Shown here piece by piece: positions 48,002 through 56,511 of a DNA stretch of 64,000 nucleotides (the stretch's first letter is position 1; every line of letters starts with the position of its first letter). The notes under the pieces are model-generated. The model did no database searches and was not told where the DNA came from. It worked only from the letters and a program-made list of their open reading frames with translations. The stretch comes from Pseudomonadota bacterium (GTDB lineage: Bacteria > Pseudomonadota > Gammaproteobacteria > Steroidobacterales > JBCBZW01): NCBI GenBank assembly GCA_039815145.1, contig JBCBZW010000014.1:1-64000 (forward strand), given 5' to 3'. The position numbers were made by a program, and so were the translations under genes.

Positions 48002-48868
48002 CTACTTGCTGACGAACTCCAGCTCCGACGCCTGCACGATGCCGTTCTGCTCGTACTTGTCCTCACCGCGAATCAACACGGGCGAGTAGTGGTCCAGGGG
48101 GAACCCCTGGCCGTCCACGTCCTGCCCCTCGTAGATCTTAACGTCCGGCGTAGTCACGCGCGTGGAGAACCCCATGCGACGCTTGGCCGTGGGGTTGCCC
48201 GTGGAGCCGTGCAGGGAGCTCTCGTTGAATAGGAAGAACTGCCCTGGCTTCATGACGAGGGCGACCGCATCGCTCGTGTCCACCACGTACTCCACCTTGT
48301 AGCGCCGACCGAACAGCCCCTTGTCTTCCGGGCCGACGCGGGTCATGCGGCGTTCGATCTCACGCTTGTGGCTCCCCGGCACGATACGCACGCAGCCGTT
48401 GGTGAGGTTGGAGTCGTCGATCGCGATCCAGGCGGAGATGTTCTTCACCGGGTCAAGCGCAGGGCGGAACAGGTGGCCCGGGAATCCGAGATCCTGGTGC
48501 CAGGCCACGGCGCCACCACCGGAGTCCTTGTACTGGAACTGTGAGCGCCACAGGACGAGATCCGGCCCCATGAGCGAGGCCATCGCCTCGACCATGACCG
48601 GCAGCGTAGACAGCTCCATCAGCTCTTTGTGCACCAGGTGCCAGTCGCGCAGGATGCGGTGCTTGTAGTCCGCTCCCATGTCGTACACCGGAGACGGACC
48701 ATCGAGGAAGCCGAGCTTGTCGATCCAGCTGCGCAGCTTGCCCATCTCCGCTTCGCTGATCGCCTCCATCGGGCCGAGGTAACCGTTCTCCTCGAAGAAG
48801 TCGATCTGCTCCTGCGTCAGGCCGTACTGCTCCTGCGCTTGGCTTGCATCCTTGGCGGACGAACTCAT
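48002..48868 (-). CDS. Phytanoyl-CoA dioxygenase (PhyH) family Fe(II)/2-oxoglutarate enzyme
   Basis: A 288-residue hydroxylase-type enzyme. The iron ligands are visible: His and Asp in AVAWHQDLGFPGH (about residues 124 and 126) and the distal His in FLFNESSLHGSTGN (about 220). An Arg about ten residues later (AKRRMGFSTR) should bind 2-oxoglutarate. NLTNGCVRIVPGSHK is the family's conserved strand. It is the last gene of the long leftward operon. ATG 48868 follows AAAGGTGAG; an in-frame ATG at 48898 touches the esterase stop. Role inferred: hydroxylation (or halogenation-like oxidation) of the locus product. Confidence 0.88.
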   Translation of the reverse strand: MSSSAKDASQAQEQYGLTQEQIDFFEENGYLGPMEAISEAEMGKLRSWIDKLGFLDGPSPVYDMGADYKHRILRDWHLVHKELMELSTLPVMVEAMASLMGPDLVLWRSQFQYKDSGGGAVAWHQDLGFPGHLFRPALDPVKNISAWIAIDDSNLTNGCVRIVPGSHKREIERRMTRVGPEDKGLFGRRYKVEYVVDTSDAVALVMKPGQFFLFNESSLHGSTGNPTAKRRMGFSTRVTTPDVKIYEGQDVDGQGFPLDHYSPVLIRGEDKYEQNGIVQASELEFVSK

Positions 48869-48898
48869 CTGCTCACCTTTGATAGTTGTTGTGGTCAT

Positions 48899-49870
48899 CT
48901 ACAGCTGCTTGTCGGAGAAGAACTGCCAGATAACTTGGCTGGCGGATAGCTCCTGGCTGATCGTGCCCGCCAGCCGGTTGGCTGGTACAGGAGATCCGGG
49001 CCAGGTGTGGCCTCCGCCCTCGATGGCGAAAAAAATCACCGACCCGCCGCGCTCACACGCGGCGCTGCGCTCGCGCACGACGGTGGTGCCGTCGTCGACC
49101 CGATCATCGAGGTCCTCACGGGCGGGACTCGCGCAGCCGTTGTGGCGGCGCCACCAGTCGACGGTCTCGGGGACCGGGATCACCTCACCGCCAACGCCGG
49201 CGCGCCGGCCCTTCGGTATGCGTCCCCCACCCCATCGGATCAAACGGTCGGATCGTCCGTTGATCATGAGTATATCAACGGCCTTGCGCGGTCGGCATTG
49301 CTCGACATAAGGCACCGGGAAGGATGCGATCACCGGCGCGAAGGCCGCGATGGCATCGTTCGCCTCACATGCCAAGCGGAAGGTCATCATGCCGCCGTTG
49401 GATGCTCCGGTCGCGTAGACCCGTCGCGGATCGACGCCGGCATCGGCCACCAGGGCGTCGATCAGGGCGCGCGCAAAGCCGACGTCGTCGCCGAACGCGC
49501 GCGTGGTCGCGCGGCCGTCGTTCCAGTGCTCGATCGAGCGCGGATAGGCGACCAGAAATCCCTGCGCGTCGGCCACCTCGTTGAAGCCGGTCTGCCGGGC
49601 GATCTTGTCCGGCGAGCCTTCACCGCCGTGAAACATCAGTACCAGCGAGCGCTCGCCGGCCGGTGGCAGGCGCTCGGGCGTATACAACGCGTATTCGCGC
49701 CGCACCTTGCCGACGGACAGCGTGCGACTCTCGAAGGATGAGGGTGCCGCCGTTGCCTCGCCGGACTCCATACACCCCGAGACACCGAACAACCCTGACA
49801 GGCACGCCAAGAGCAGCGCCCATCGCGGCACGCCCGGTCGCCAAGTCTGTCGGTGCTGCGCTTTCATCAT
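48899..49870 (-). CDS. Lipoprotein esterase, PHB-depolymerase/LpqC-like
   Basis: A 323-residue alpha/beta hydrolase. The signal WALLLACLSGLFGVSGC carries a lipobox Cys. The core contains RSLVLMFHGGEGSPDKIARQTGFNEVAD, the nucleophile in VYATGASNGGMMTFRLACE, an acid-bearing LMINGRSDRLIRWGG and the late His in IEGGGHTWPGSP. This matches the poly(3-hydroxybutyrate) depolymerase / feruloyl-esterase-like family. Located 17 bp after propeller 2 in the operon, it would act outside the cytoplasm, possibly on the exported product or its ester. ATG 49870 was chosen as signal-peptide start. Confidence 0.82.
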   Translation of the reverse strand: MMKAQHRQTWRPGVPRWALLLACLSGLFGVSGCMESGEATAAPSSFESRTLSVGKVRREYALYTPERLPPAGERSLVLMFHGGEGSPDKIARQTGFNEVADAQGFLVAYPRSIEHWNDGRATTRAFGDDVGFARALIDALVADAGVDPRRVYATGASNGGMMTFRLACEANDAIAAFAPVIASFPVPYVEQCRPRKAVDILMINGRSDRLIRWGGGRIPKGRRAGVGGEVIPVPETVDWWRRHNGCASPAREDLDDRVDDGTTVVRERSAACERGGSVIFFAIEGGGHTWPGSPVPANRLAGTISQELSASQVIWQFFSDKQL

Positions 49871-49887
49871 TCCGTCGCCGTCGCCTG

Positions 49888-51252
49888 CTAGCGCCCTAGC
49901 CACACGGACAAGCCCGTGCCTTCGCGCTGAATCGGCATGCCCGTGCGCTTGGTCCACAGGCGCTGGATCTCACGGTGGGTCGAGGTGCCGAGGAACAGGC
50001 CGACGGGCGTCGGCAGCAAGGTGCGTACGCCCGTGGCGAAGGGATCGTCGAAACCGTCCATGGTGACTGCCTCCCAGTGCTCACCATCCTGGCTCGTCCA
50101 CAGCTGGAATCCGCCGCCGATATGCTCAGCGCCGCCGAGCGCATCGTGGAAGGCCTGGCAGTGGTGGGTGCCGACGTAGATCGCGTCCTTGTAGGCCGCC
50201 ATGGCCCACAGGGCTGAGTTGGCGTGATCATCGTAGCCGGGCCCCATCAGCGAGAGGGGCACCTTGAGGCCGTCGGTGGTGAAACGTGATGCGCCGACCA
50301 GCAGTTCCCAGCTGTCGTCGGCGTGCACGCGGATCAGCTCCGCGGCCGCCGGACCGACGTCGTGTGCCTTGTCGTAGCCAAGGCCCGGCAGCCCACTGCC
50401 CACGTAGAGCGCGCCGTTGAACGCGGTCATCGAGGCGGTGGTCTCGTTGACGTTGAAGCGCTCGGCGCCTCGGGTCATCACACGGGTCCATTTGTAGGGT
50501 GGCTTACCTTCCGCATCCGTTCGCCACAGCTCGAAGCCGCGCTCGGGGTTGCCCGTCCCTGCGTAGAGCTGGTCGTTGTAGACGGCCGTACAGAAGACCG
50601 AGAGGTTGGTGGCGTCGCCAAAGCTGTGCGGCATCGCCTCTTCCCAGCCACCGTTCAGGGGGTCGTCGGAGACGAACAGCTTGGCGACGTCGCCGAAATT
50701 GCGGTCCATGACCCCCTCTTTCACGCTGCCCACGGGCGAGACGAAGAGCTTGTTCTTGAAGGTGATGATGGAGCGGAACGACAGGGTGTCAGGATCACCC
50801 AGGCCCGGCTCGCACACGGCGCGGAAGTTGCGTCCGTCCTCGCTGGCGATCAGCTGCGAGCCCCAGTGCGACAGGGTGCTGGCGAAGAGCACGGGGCGGT
50901 CGTCGCCCTTCTTCTGAAACACGGCCATGCAGCGGAAGCCGCGGTACTGCGGGACGAGTTGTTCCTCGCCCTCGAGCTTACCGAGGGCCCGCGCGCCCTC
51001 GCCGCGGTACACGTCCTTGACGATGGCGTTCTCGTCCGCCTGCACGAGGGGCGATTCGTAGACCACCTCCCACTCGTCCGCACGCACGTCGTAGCGCAGG
51101 ATGCGCGCCGCATCGTCCGGGCCTTCACCGGTGGGGTGCGTGACGCCGAGGTAGACGTGACCGTCGTACCAGGCCATCGACTGGGCGACGAGGCTGCGCG
51201 GGTTGCCGATGCCGCCGGCACCGATCTCCGTGAAACGACTGCCATCAAGCAT
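49888..51252 (-). CDS. Cytosolic beta-propeller protein (member 2)
   Basis: A 454-residue signal-less propeller protein, the shortest of the three local paralogues. Repeating blades are visible (QSMAWYDGHVYLGVT, GFRCMAVFQKKGDDRPVLFAST, FKNKLFVSPVG, YNDQLYAGTGNPERGFELWRT, FNGALYVGSG, YKDAIYVGTHHC). Shared signatures are GKPPYKWTRV, GPAAAELIRVHADDSWELL, GASRFTTDGLKVPLS and TGVRTLLPTPVGLFLGT. The gene overlaps the upstream sulfotransferase by 8 bp, so they are translated together. A binding or enzymatic role is unknown; carbohydrate- or sulfate-ester-acting propellers exist, but no catalytic residues are recognised. Confidence 0.75.
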   Translation of the reverse strand: MLDGSRFTEIGAGGIGNPRSLVAQSMAWYDGHVYLGVTHPTGEGPDDAARILRYDVRADEWEVVYESPLVQADENAIVKDVYRGEGARALGKLEGEEQLVPQYRGFRCMAVFQKKGDDRPVLFASTLSHWGSQLIASEDGRNFRAVCEPGLGDPDTLSFRSIITFKNKLFVSPVGSVKEGVMDRNFGDVAKLFVSDDPLNGGWEEAMPHSFGDATNLSVFCTAVYNDQLYAGTGNPERGFELWRTDAEGKPPYKWTRVMTRGAERFNVNETTASMTAFNGALYVGSGLPGLGYDKAHDVGPAAAELIRVHADDSWELLVGASRFTTDGLKVPLSLMGPGYDDHANSALWAMAAYKDAIYVGTHHCQAFHDALGGAEHIGGGFQLWTSQDGEHWEAVTMDGFDDPFATGVRTLLPTPVGLFLGTSTHREIQRLWTKRTGMPIQREGTGLSVWLGR

Positions 51253-52132
51253 AGCCGAGCTCCCGCGATAGCTTGATCGTCTCCTTGCGGAACTCCTCGC
51301 CTGACCAGTCGAGGGGGCCGTAGAGCTCGGGCTCCTTCACCACCGCACGACGGAAGGCGGGCTTTTCGAGGAACTCAGGGTCGTTGCCCATCTTGGCATT
51401 CTCCGGGCCGTAGCAAGCGTAGGGCGAGCGCTCCGGGTGGAGCATCGCATCGATCGCCTCGGCGCTGGTGTCGATACCGAGCCACTCGCAGATCTGCGGC
51501 AGGTAGAGATCGGGATCGGTCAGCAGATCCTCTCCCTTGATGCGCAGGCACTGGCCCTCGGGCAAGGTGCTGGCGAACTCGGTGATGTTCGTGTGGGCGC
51601 GCAGCCAGATGTTCTCAGGGTCGACGCGGTCGGCATCGAAGGTGCCGCCCCACTCGCTGTTGCGCTTCAGGTTGTTCAGCAGCGACTTGCCCGTCGAGCG
51701 CGGATGGCGCGTCAGGTGCAGGAAGCTCGCGTCCGGAAAGATCTCGTAGGCGCGCTCGAGGTAAGCCGGGCTCAGCACCGTGCGCGGGGTCTTGTCCACG
51801 GCGATCTTCGGCGCCACCTGATCACAGATGAACTCGAAGACCTGCCCCGTGGTCCAGTCCGCGTGCTCGTCCAACCATTCCTGGACGGCGGCCACGGTCG
51901 ACTCGGTCTGCTCACCGTGCTGTAGCTGCGCCAGCGTGCGCAGCAGGCCGTGAGCGCCGTGGGGGCGCGAGGCATGCGCGCTCATCAACTCGCCCACGGT
52001 CTCGGCCATGAAGAGGTTCACCTCCGGCAACCCGTAGGTTTCCGGGTGCTGCCCCAACACGGCACAGACGACCGATGAGAAGGATCGCATCGGGCAGAGG
52101 ATGATCAGCGGCGCTCGACGTTCTTCAGCCAT
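51245..52132 (-). CDS. Sulfotransferase (paralogue 2 of 4)
   Basis: A 295-residue member of the local sulfotransferase family. The PAPS loop is LIILCPMRSFSSVVCAVLGQHPE, where Met replaces the second Pro of the paralogues, then YGLPEVNLFMAETV. FLHLTRHPRSTGKSLLNNL is the 3'-phosphate region, and the end is HPERSPYACYGPENAKMGNDPEFLEKPAFR. It lies 3 bp after paralogue 3 and overlaps propeller 2 by 8 bp. Confidence 0.82.
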   Translation of the reverse strand: MAEERRAPLIILCPMRSFSSVVCAVLGQHPETYGLPEVNLFMAETVGELMSAHASRPHGAHGLLRTLAQLQHGEQTESTVAAVQEWLDEHADWTTGQVFEFICDQVAPKIAVDKTPRTVLSPAYLERAYEIFPDASFLHLTRHPRSTGKSLLNNLKRNSEWGGTFDADRVDPENIWLRAHTNITEFASTLPEGQCLRIKGEDLLTDPDLYLPQICEWLGIDTSAEAIDAMLHPERSPYACYGPENAKMGNDPEFLEKPAFRRAVVKEPELYGPLDWSGEEFRKETIKLSRELGYA

Positions 52133-52135
52133 CGC

Positions 52136-53038
52136 TCAGTACCCGAAATACATGGCGTAGTGCTGCACCGCTTCGTCGAAGTGGAGCGAATCGTCCCAGC
52201 TCAGGGGCGAGTCCAGGTCGCTCTCCTTCTCCTTGTACGGGCGAAGCTCGGGGCTACGCAGGAAGTTAGGATCGTTGCCCAAGGGCGCATTGGACGGCCC
52301 CATGCAGGCGAACGGCGAGAGCTCGGGTTTCATCATGCGGTCCACATCGGCCTGGGCCGTGCTAATGCCGAGCCACTCACAGATCTGCGGTAGGTACACG
52401 TCCGGTGCAGACATGAAGGACTCACCGCGCAGGGTCATGTAGTTGTCGGGCGGCAAGGTCTCGAGCGTCTCCATGACCCGCAGGTGCGGCTGCAGCCACA
52501 TCTTTTCCGGCGTCATATTGTCATCGCCCTCATCGGAGCGGCCGAGGCCCATCATGCCTGTGGCCTTCTCTTGCATCTGGCGCGTCTCGTAGTTGGACTC
52601 GAGCGTGCCGCGCGGGTGACGGGTGAGGTGCAGGAAACGGGCCTCCGGGTAGGCATCGACGATCCGATCGAGAGCACCTTCCAGGAACACGAACATGGGA
52701 CTCTTCTCCACCACGGCGCGCGGCGACGCCCAGTTGCGGATGTCGTTGAACATCTGCGCCGAGGTGAGATGGGAGTTCTCGTCGAGCCAGCGCTGGGCCG
52801 CCTCGATGTCCTTCTCGGTCTGCCCGCCGAGGCCCAACTCGGCCACCGCACGCAGCAGTCCGTGCTGGAAGCGCGGGCGCAGGCGGTAGAGGCGCGTGAG
52901 CTCCTCGTAGGTGTCAGCGGCGAAGAGGTTGGTCTCGGGCAGGCCACACATCTCGGGGTGGCTGCCGATCATGGCGCAGGCCACGGACGTGAAAGACCGC
53001 GGCGGAGCCAGGATGAAAAGTGGTTCAGGCGCACTCAT
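52136..53038 (-). CDS. Sulfotransferase (paralogue 3 of 4)
   Basis: A 300-residue paralogue. PLFILAPPRSFTSVACAMIGSHPEMCGLPETNLFAADT forms the PAPS loop and first conserved block, and FLHLTRHPRGTLESNYE is the 3'-phosphate motif. PEKMWLQPHLRVMETLETLPPDNYMTLRGE and KPELSPFACMGPSNAPLGNDPNFLRSPELRPY are shared with paralogue 4. Its ATG overlaps the propeller-3 stop (ATGA), coupling translation of the two. It is most similar to paralogue 4 by eye. Confidence 0.84.
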   Translation of the reverse strand: MSAPEPLFILAPPRSFTSVACAMIGSHPEMCGLPETNLFAADTYEELTRLYRLRPRFQHGLLRAVAELGLGGQTEKDIEAAQRWLDENSHLTSAQMFNDIRNWASPRAVVEKSPMFVFLEGALDRIVDAYPEARFLHLTRHPRGTLESNYETRQMQEKATGMMGLGRSDEGDDNMTPEKMWLQPHLRVMETLETLPPDNYMTLRGESFMSAPDVYLPQICEWLGISTAQADVDRMMKPELSPFACMGPSNAPLGNDPNFLRSPELRPYKEKESDLDSPLSWDDSLHFDEAVQHYAMYFGY

Positions 53039-54513
53039 GAGCTCACCTTCTTGCCGTGCCAGATCTCGAGCCCGCCGCCCTTGTTGGCGCCGGCCTTACA
53101 GGTGGGGAAAACGAAGAGTCCAAGGGGCGTTCCCACCACCTCACGGATGCCGTAGTTGAGCGGATTGCCGCCGGGGAAGCCGACGTCGCTCACGAGTTCC
53201 CAGTCATCGCCATCGCGCGTGCGCCAGAGGCGGAACTCGCCCTCCTCGCGCTTCGCCGTCTCCTCCTCGAGCCAGGCGTACTTCTCCTCCGAGAGATCCC
53301 AGCGATCCTTGAGGTAGGTGGGCATCCACTTCCAGCTGGCGGTGCCGAGGTAGAGCCAACCGTCTTGCTCGGCGAAGCGCCAGAACACGTGGGTGAAGTA
53401 GTCGTCGAGGCCACCGAGACGGTTGCTGGTGGGGCGCTTGTAGCCTTGGGGCGTGAAGCGCGGCTGGCCGCAGACCAGATCCCAGCTGTCGTCCGGATGG
53501 ATGCGGATCATCTCCGCCGGGAAGGGCCCGAAACGATCGCGACCGCCGCGGCCCTGGCGCTGCAGGGTGCAGCCCACGTACAGGGCGCCGTTGAAGACGG
53601 TCATGGACGAGGGCACGGAGCTGATCGGACGCCAGGCGCCGTTCTCCACGATCTTGGTCCACTTGTACGGCGGCTTACCTTCGGGCTTGCACTTCCAGAT
53701 CTGGAAGCCCTTGCGCTTGTTGATGGTGGCCGCGTAAAGGTGGCCCTCGAAGACCTTGATCTCGTTGATCGAGAGGTTGGTCTCATCGCCGAAGGCGCGC
53801 TCACAGGTCGGCACCCAATTGCCGTGCAGCGGATCCTCGGTCTCGTAGACGTAGGGGAAATCGGTGAGGTTGTCATCGAACATGCCGCGGCCGAAGTTCT
53901 TCCCCGTCGGCGTGGAGAAGAGCTTGCCGTTGACGGACTCGATGTTGCGCACGGAGGGTACGTCTTCATCGCCGAGGCCGAAGCCCTGCTCGTCGCACTC
54001 GACGAAGTTCTCGCCGTCCTCGCAGCGCAGGAACACGCACTGGTACTCCAAGGTGCCGATGCCCATGTAGAGCACGGGCTCCTTGTCGCCCTTCGCCTGG
54101 CAGATGCCACCGGCACGAATACTGCGATCGCGCACGCGGGTGGTGCCGTCGCGCCCTTCCACCATGGGGCTGTCGTAGAGCAGCTTCCATTCCCGGGTGG
54201 TGGGGTCGTAGCGCCAGATCTGGGCGCCCTCGTCGTCGTTGCCGCCCGTGTCGGCGCGCATGGAGCCGAAGCGGCCCTGGTCCTGCAGGCCCGAGCCCTG
54301 GCGCGCCGTGTAGCGCCCCATGAAGCCCAGCATGGCCCGTCCCGTGCCCACGTAGAGCGCACCCTTGTACCAAAGGGCGGCCTGGCTGGTGCGGGTGGCC
54401 GAGTTCCAGGGCGGCAGATCGATCAGTTCGAAGTCTTCGAGCTGAAGACCCCCCTGATTCGGATCGTGGTGGATGCTCTGGGGCTCCAGTTTGTCGGCGA
54501 GGTCTCTGCTCAT
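53035..54513 (-). CDS. Cytosolic beta-propeller protein (member 3)
   Basis: A 492-residue signal-less paralogue. Blade strands include QAALWYKGALYVGTGRAMLGFMG, EPVLYMGIGTLEYQCVFLR, VNGKLFSTPTG, FEGHLYAATINKRKGFQIWK, FNGALYVGCTL and QDGWLYLGTASWKW. Family signatures GKPPYKWTKI, GPFPAEMIRIHPDDSWDL, RFTPQGYKRP and YGIREVVGTPLGLFVF are present. It is unusually rich in Trp and charged residues near the C-terminus (LEEETAKREEGEFRLW). The frame is open further upstream, but ATG 54513 begins the similar region and avoids overlap with the upstream sulfotransferase. Confidence 0.75.
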   Translation of the reverse strand: MSRDLADKLEPQSIHHDPNQGGLQLEDFELIDLPPWNSATRTSQAALWYKGALYVGTGRAMLGFMGRYTARQGSGLQDQGRFGSMRADTGGNDDEGAQIWRYDPTTREWKLLYDSPMVEGRDGTTRVRDRSIRAGGICQAKGDKEPVLYMGIGTLEYQCVFLRCEDGENFVECDEQGFGLGDEDVPSVRNIESVNGKLFSTPTGKNFGRGMFDDNLTDFPYVYETEDPLHGNWVPTCERAFGDETNLSINEIKVFEGHLYAATINKRKGFQIWKCKPEGKPPYKWTKIVENGAWRPISSVPSSMTVFNGALYVGCTLQRQGRGGRDRFGPFPAEMIRIHPDDSWDLVCGQPRFTPQGYKRPTSNRLGGLDDYFTHVFWRFAEQDGWLYLGTASWKWMPTYLKDRWDLSEEKYAWLEEETAKREEGEFRLWRTRDGDDWELVSDVGFPGGNPLNYGIREVVGTPLGLFVFPTCKAGANKGGGLEIWHGKKVSS

Positions 54514-54589
54514 GGTGTGAGGATCGCTGTTGGGTGGTTCGTGGGGACCGGTCCGCTCGGGCCGACCGCGTGTTGCTTCCAGGCAGTGC

Positions 54590-55534
54590 TCAACTGTAGC
54601 CAAACCCGCGCGCGCATTCCTTGACCGCGTCGCTGAGTTCGATACCGTCGCTGCCCGCCAGGGGGCCGTCGAGCTGCTGCGGGCGCGGTTCGTAGGGGCG
54701 CAGCTCCGGGCTTTCCATAAAGCTCGGATCGTTGCCGAAGCGAGCGTTGGGCGGGCCCAGGGCCGCAAAGGGTGAGTTCTCCGGGTGCTTCATGGCTTCG
54801 ATGGCTTGAGCGTCCGTGTCGACGTCCAACCACTGCGCCACCTGCACGAGGTGTTCATCGGGTGAGGCCATGAAGTCCTCGCCCCGGAACCACAAGCGCC
54901 GCGACTCTGGCACGTCGGCCAGAAAGCGCATGATGCGCCGATGGGGGGCGAGCCACATGGACTCGGGATCCTCCACCTCAGCCAAACGATTGTTGCCCCG
55001 CGCCCTGCCCGGCCGTTCGTTGCCGGCACCGCCGCGCAGGCGCGATACGGCGCCCTGCACTCGCTCGCGCAGCTTGAAGACCGACTCGCAGGTGCCCCGC
55101 GGATGACGGGTCAGGTGCAGGTAGCGCGCGTCCGGAAAGGTCTCGGCGATGCGCGCCAGGGACGATTCGCTGTAGACGTAGATCGGGCTCTTGTCGACCA
55201 GGCGTCGCGGCATCGCCCAGGTGGCAAGGTCCTTGAAGATCTCGCCACTCGGGAGCTCGGCGTTGTCTTCCAGATAGCCCGCCGCCGCATCGATGTTCTG
55301 GGCCGTCTGCTCGCCGAGACCAATCTCGGCCACCGCCCGCAGCAAGCCGTGGCGGAACCCGGGACGAAGCTTATAGATGCCTTCGTTGAGCCCCGAGTAG
55401 TTGTCCGCCGCGAACAGGTTCACCTCCGGCAAGCCCATGAGGTCCGGGTGCTGACCGACCATCCCGCAGATCACCGAGGTGAAGGACCTCGGTGGCGCCA
55501 GGATGAACAGAGGACTTAGGGCGCCTGCCGTCAT
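54590..55534 (-). CDS. Sulfotransferase (paralogue 4 of 4)
   Basis: A 314-residue paralogue: LFILAPPRSFTSVICGMVGQHPDLMGLPEVNLF is the PAPS loop and conserved block. YLHLTRHPRGTCESVFKLRERVQG is the 3'-phosphate region. ESMWLAPHRRIMRFLADVPESRRLWFRGEDFMASPDEHLVQVAQWLDVD and HPENSPFAALGPPNARFGNDPSFMESPELRPY complete the family pattern. It is the first sulfotransferase of the operon, 5 bp after the TauD-type gene. Confidence 0.85.
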   Translation of the reverse strand: MTAGALSPLFILAPPRSFTSVICGMVGQHPDLMGLPEVNLFAADNYSGLNEGIYKLRPGFRHGLLRAVAEIGLGEQTAQNIDAAAGYLEDNAELPSGEIFKDLATWAMPRRLVDKSPIYVYSESSLARIAETFPDARYLHLTRHPRGTCESVFKLRERVQGAVSRLRGGAGNERPGRARGNNRLAEVEDPESMWLAPHRRIMRFLADVPESRRLWFRGEDFMASPDEHLVQVAQWLDVDTDAQAIEAMKHPENSPFAALGPPNARFGNDPSFMESPELRPYEPRPQQLDGPLAGSDGIELSDAVKECARGFGYS

Positions 55535-55539
55535 CTACC

Positions 55540-56472
55540 TCACCACGCCACGCTGCGACACATGCGCGCGTACACGTCGCGCTCGTGATCTTCGAAAGAC
55601 GTACGCCCGTGCATCATGCGGGTGTTGTCGATCATGGCGAAGTCGCCGGACGCCCACGGGATCTCCCGGGTCAGCGCCGCGCCCACTTCCTTCACCTCCG
55701 CCAGCACGTCCGCGGGAATCGGCTCGCCGTCCTCCATGCGCACGAGTGCGTTCTTGCGGCCCAGGCCCTCCTCCTGCCAATGCTGGATGAGGATGCTGTT
55801 GACGAAGGCCTGGCGATCACGGAAGCGCGTGGACGGCACCACGGCGGGCTTCACGTACTCGGTCACCACCGAGCCGTCCTCGCGCATGTGCAGGGCGAGG
55901 TCGTTGTCGTCGCAGTAGGCCTTCATGTCCTTGGGATCATCGCTGTGGAAGGCCACCTGCCAGTGGCCGTCCGGATAGTCGCGGATGTACTTCAGGCGCC
56001 GCGCCTCGAACACCTCGCGGGCGTGATCGCTGAGGCTCTCCCAGATCCGCTCGCCGTCGGCGATGAAGGTGAGACCGTCGGCATCCGCCGGGCGCTTGCA
56101 GTAGAACCAGATCAGCTCCGGCTGGGTCTTCACGTAGGCGCGGTCCGCGTGCAGCGGCAGGCCAAAGGTGCGCTGCTTCTTCACGCCGTAAACGTACGCG
56201 ACGTTCTGGATCGTGCCGTCCTTACCGTCCTCGGCGTTCTTGCGGAAAGACCCGCTGCCCGTGTTGTCCATGTAATCGTCGCTGAAGCGATTCGAGAAGG
56301 CCTCGAACTGCTCCAGGCTGATCTGCCAATCGGTGAAGATGACGGCGCCGAAATCCTTCAGCGCTTGCTGCGCGGGCGCGATGTCGAGGTTGGGCAGATC
56401 CACCCCGGGCTCGCGAAGGCGCGCCACGGCGCCGGCCACGTCACTAAACGGTTCGATGATGATGTCACTCAT
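55540..56472 (-). CDS. TauD/TfdA-family Fe(II)/2-oxoglutarate dioxygenase
   Basis: A 310-residue dioxygenase. Iron ligands His108 and Asp110 lie in GLPLHADRAYVK and the distal His288 in IDNTRMMHGRTSF; an Arg near the end (MCRSVAW or DVYARM) should hold 2-oxoglutarate. WFYCKRPADADGLTFIADGERIW matches the family core. Members hydroxylate taurine, sulfate esters, amino acids or carrier-bound acyl chains. Placed between the PKS and the sulfotransferases, hydroxylation of the nascent chain is the simplest reading. ATG 56472 follows GGAGTG; an in-frame ATG 15 bp earlier is less well placed. Confidence 0.88.
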   Translation of the reverse strand: MSDIIIEPFSDVAGAVARLREPGVDLPNLDIAPAQQALKDFGAVIFTDWQISLEQFEAFSNRFSDDYMDNTGSGSFRKNAEDGKDGTIQNVAYVYGVKKQRTFGLPLHADRAYVKTQPELIWFYCKRPADADGLTFIADGERIWESLSDHAREVFEARRLKYIRDYPDGHWQVAFHSDDPKDMKAYCDDNDLALHMREDGSVVTEYVKPAVVPSTRFRDRQAFVNSILIQHWQEEGLGRKNALVRMEDGEPIPADVLAEVKEVGAALTREIPWASGDFAMIDNTRMMHGRTSFEDHERDVYARMCRSVAW

Positions 56473-56511
56473 CGCAAGGCACTCCATCCAATCTCTCTGC
56501 TGGCGGCGGCA

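Noticed and set aside
53056-54624. 522-codon open frame antisense to propeller 3
   Set aside because: Composition is of a shadow frame, and the minus frame carries family signatures shared with two paralogues.
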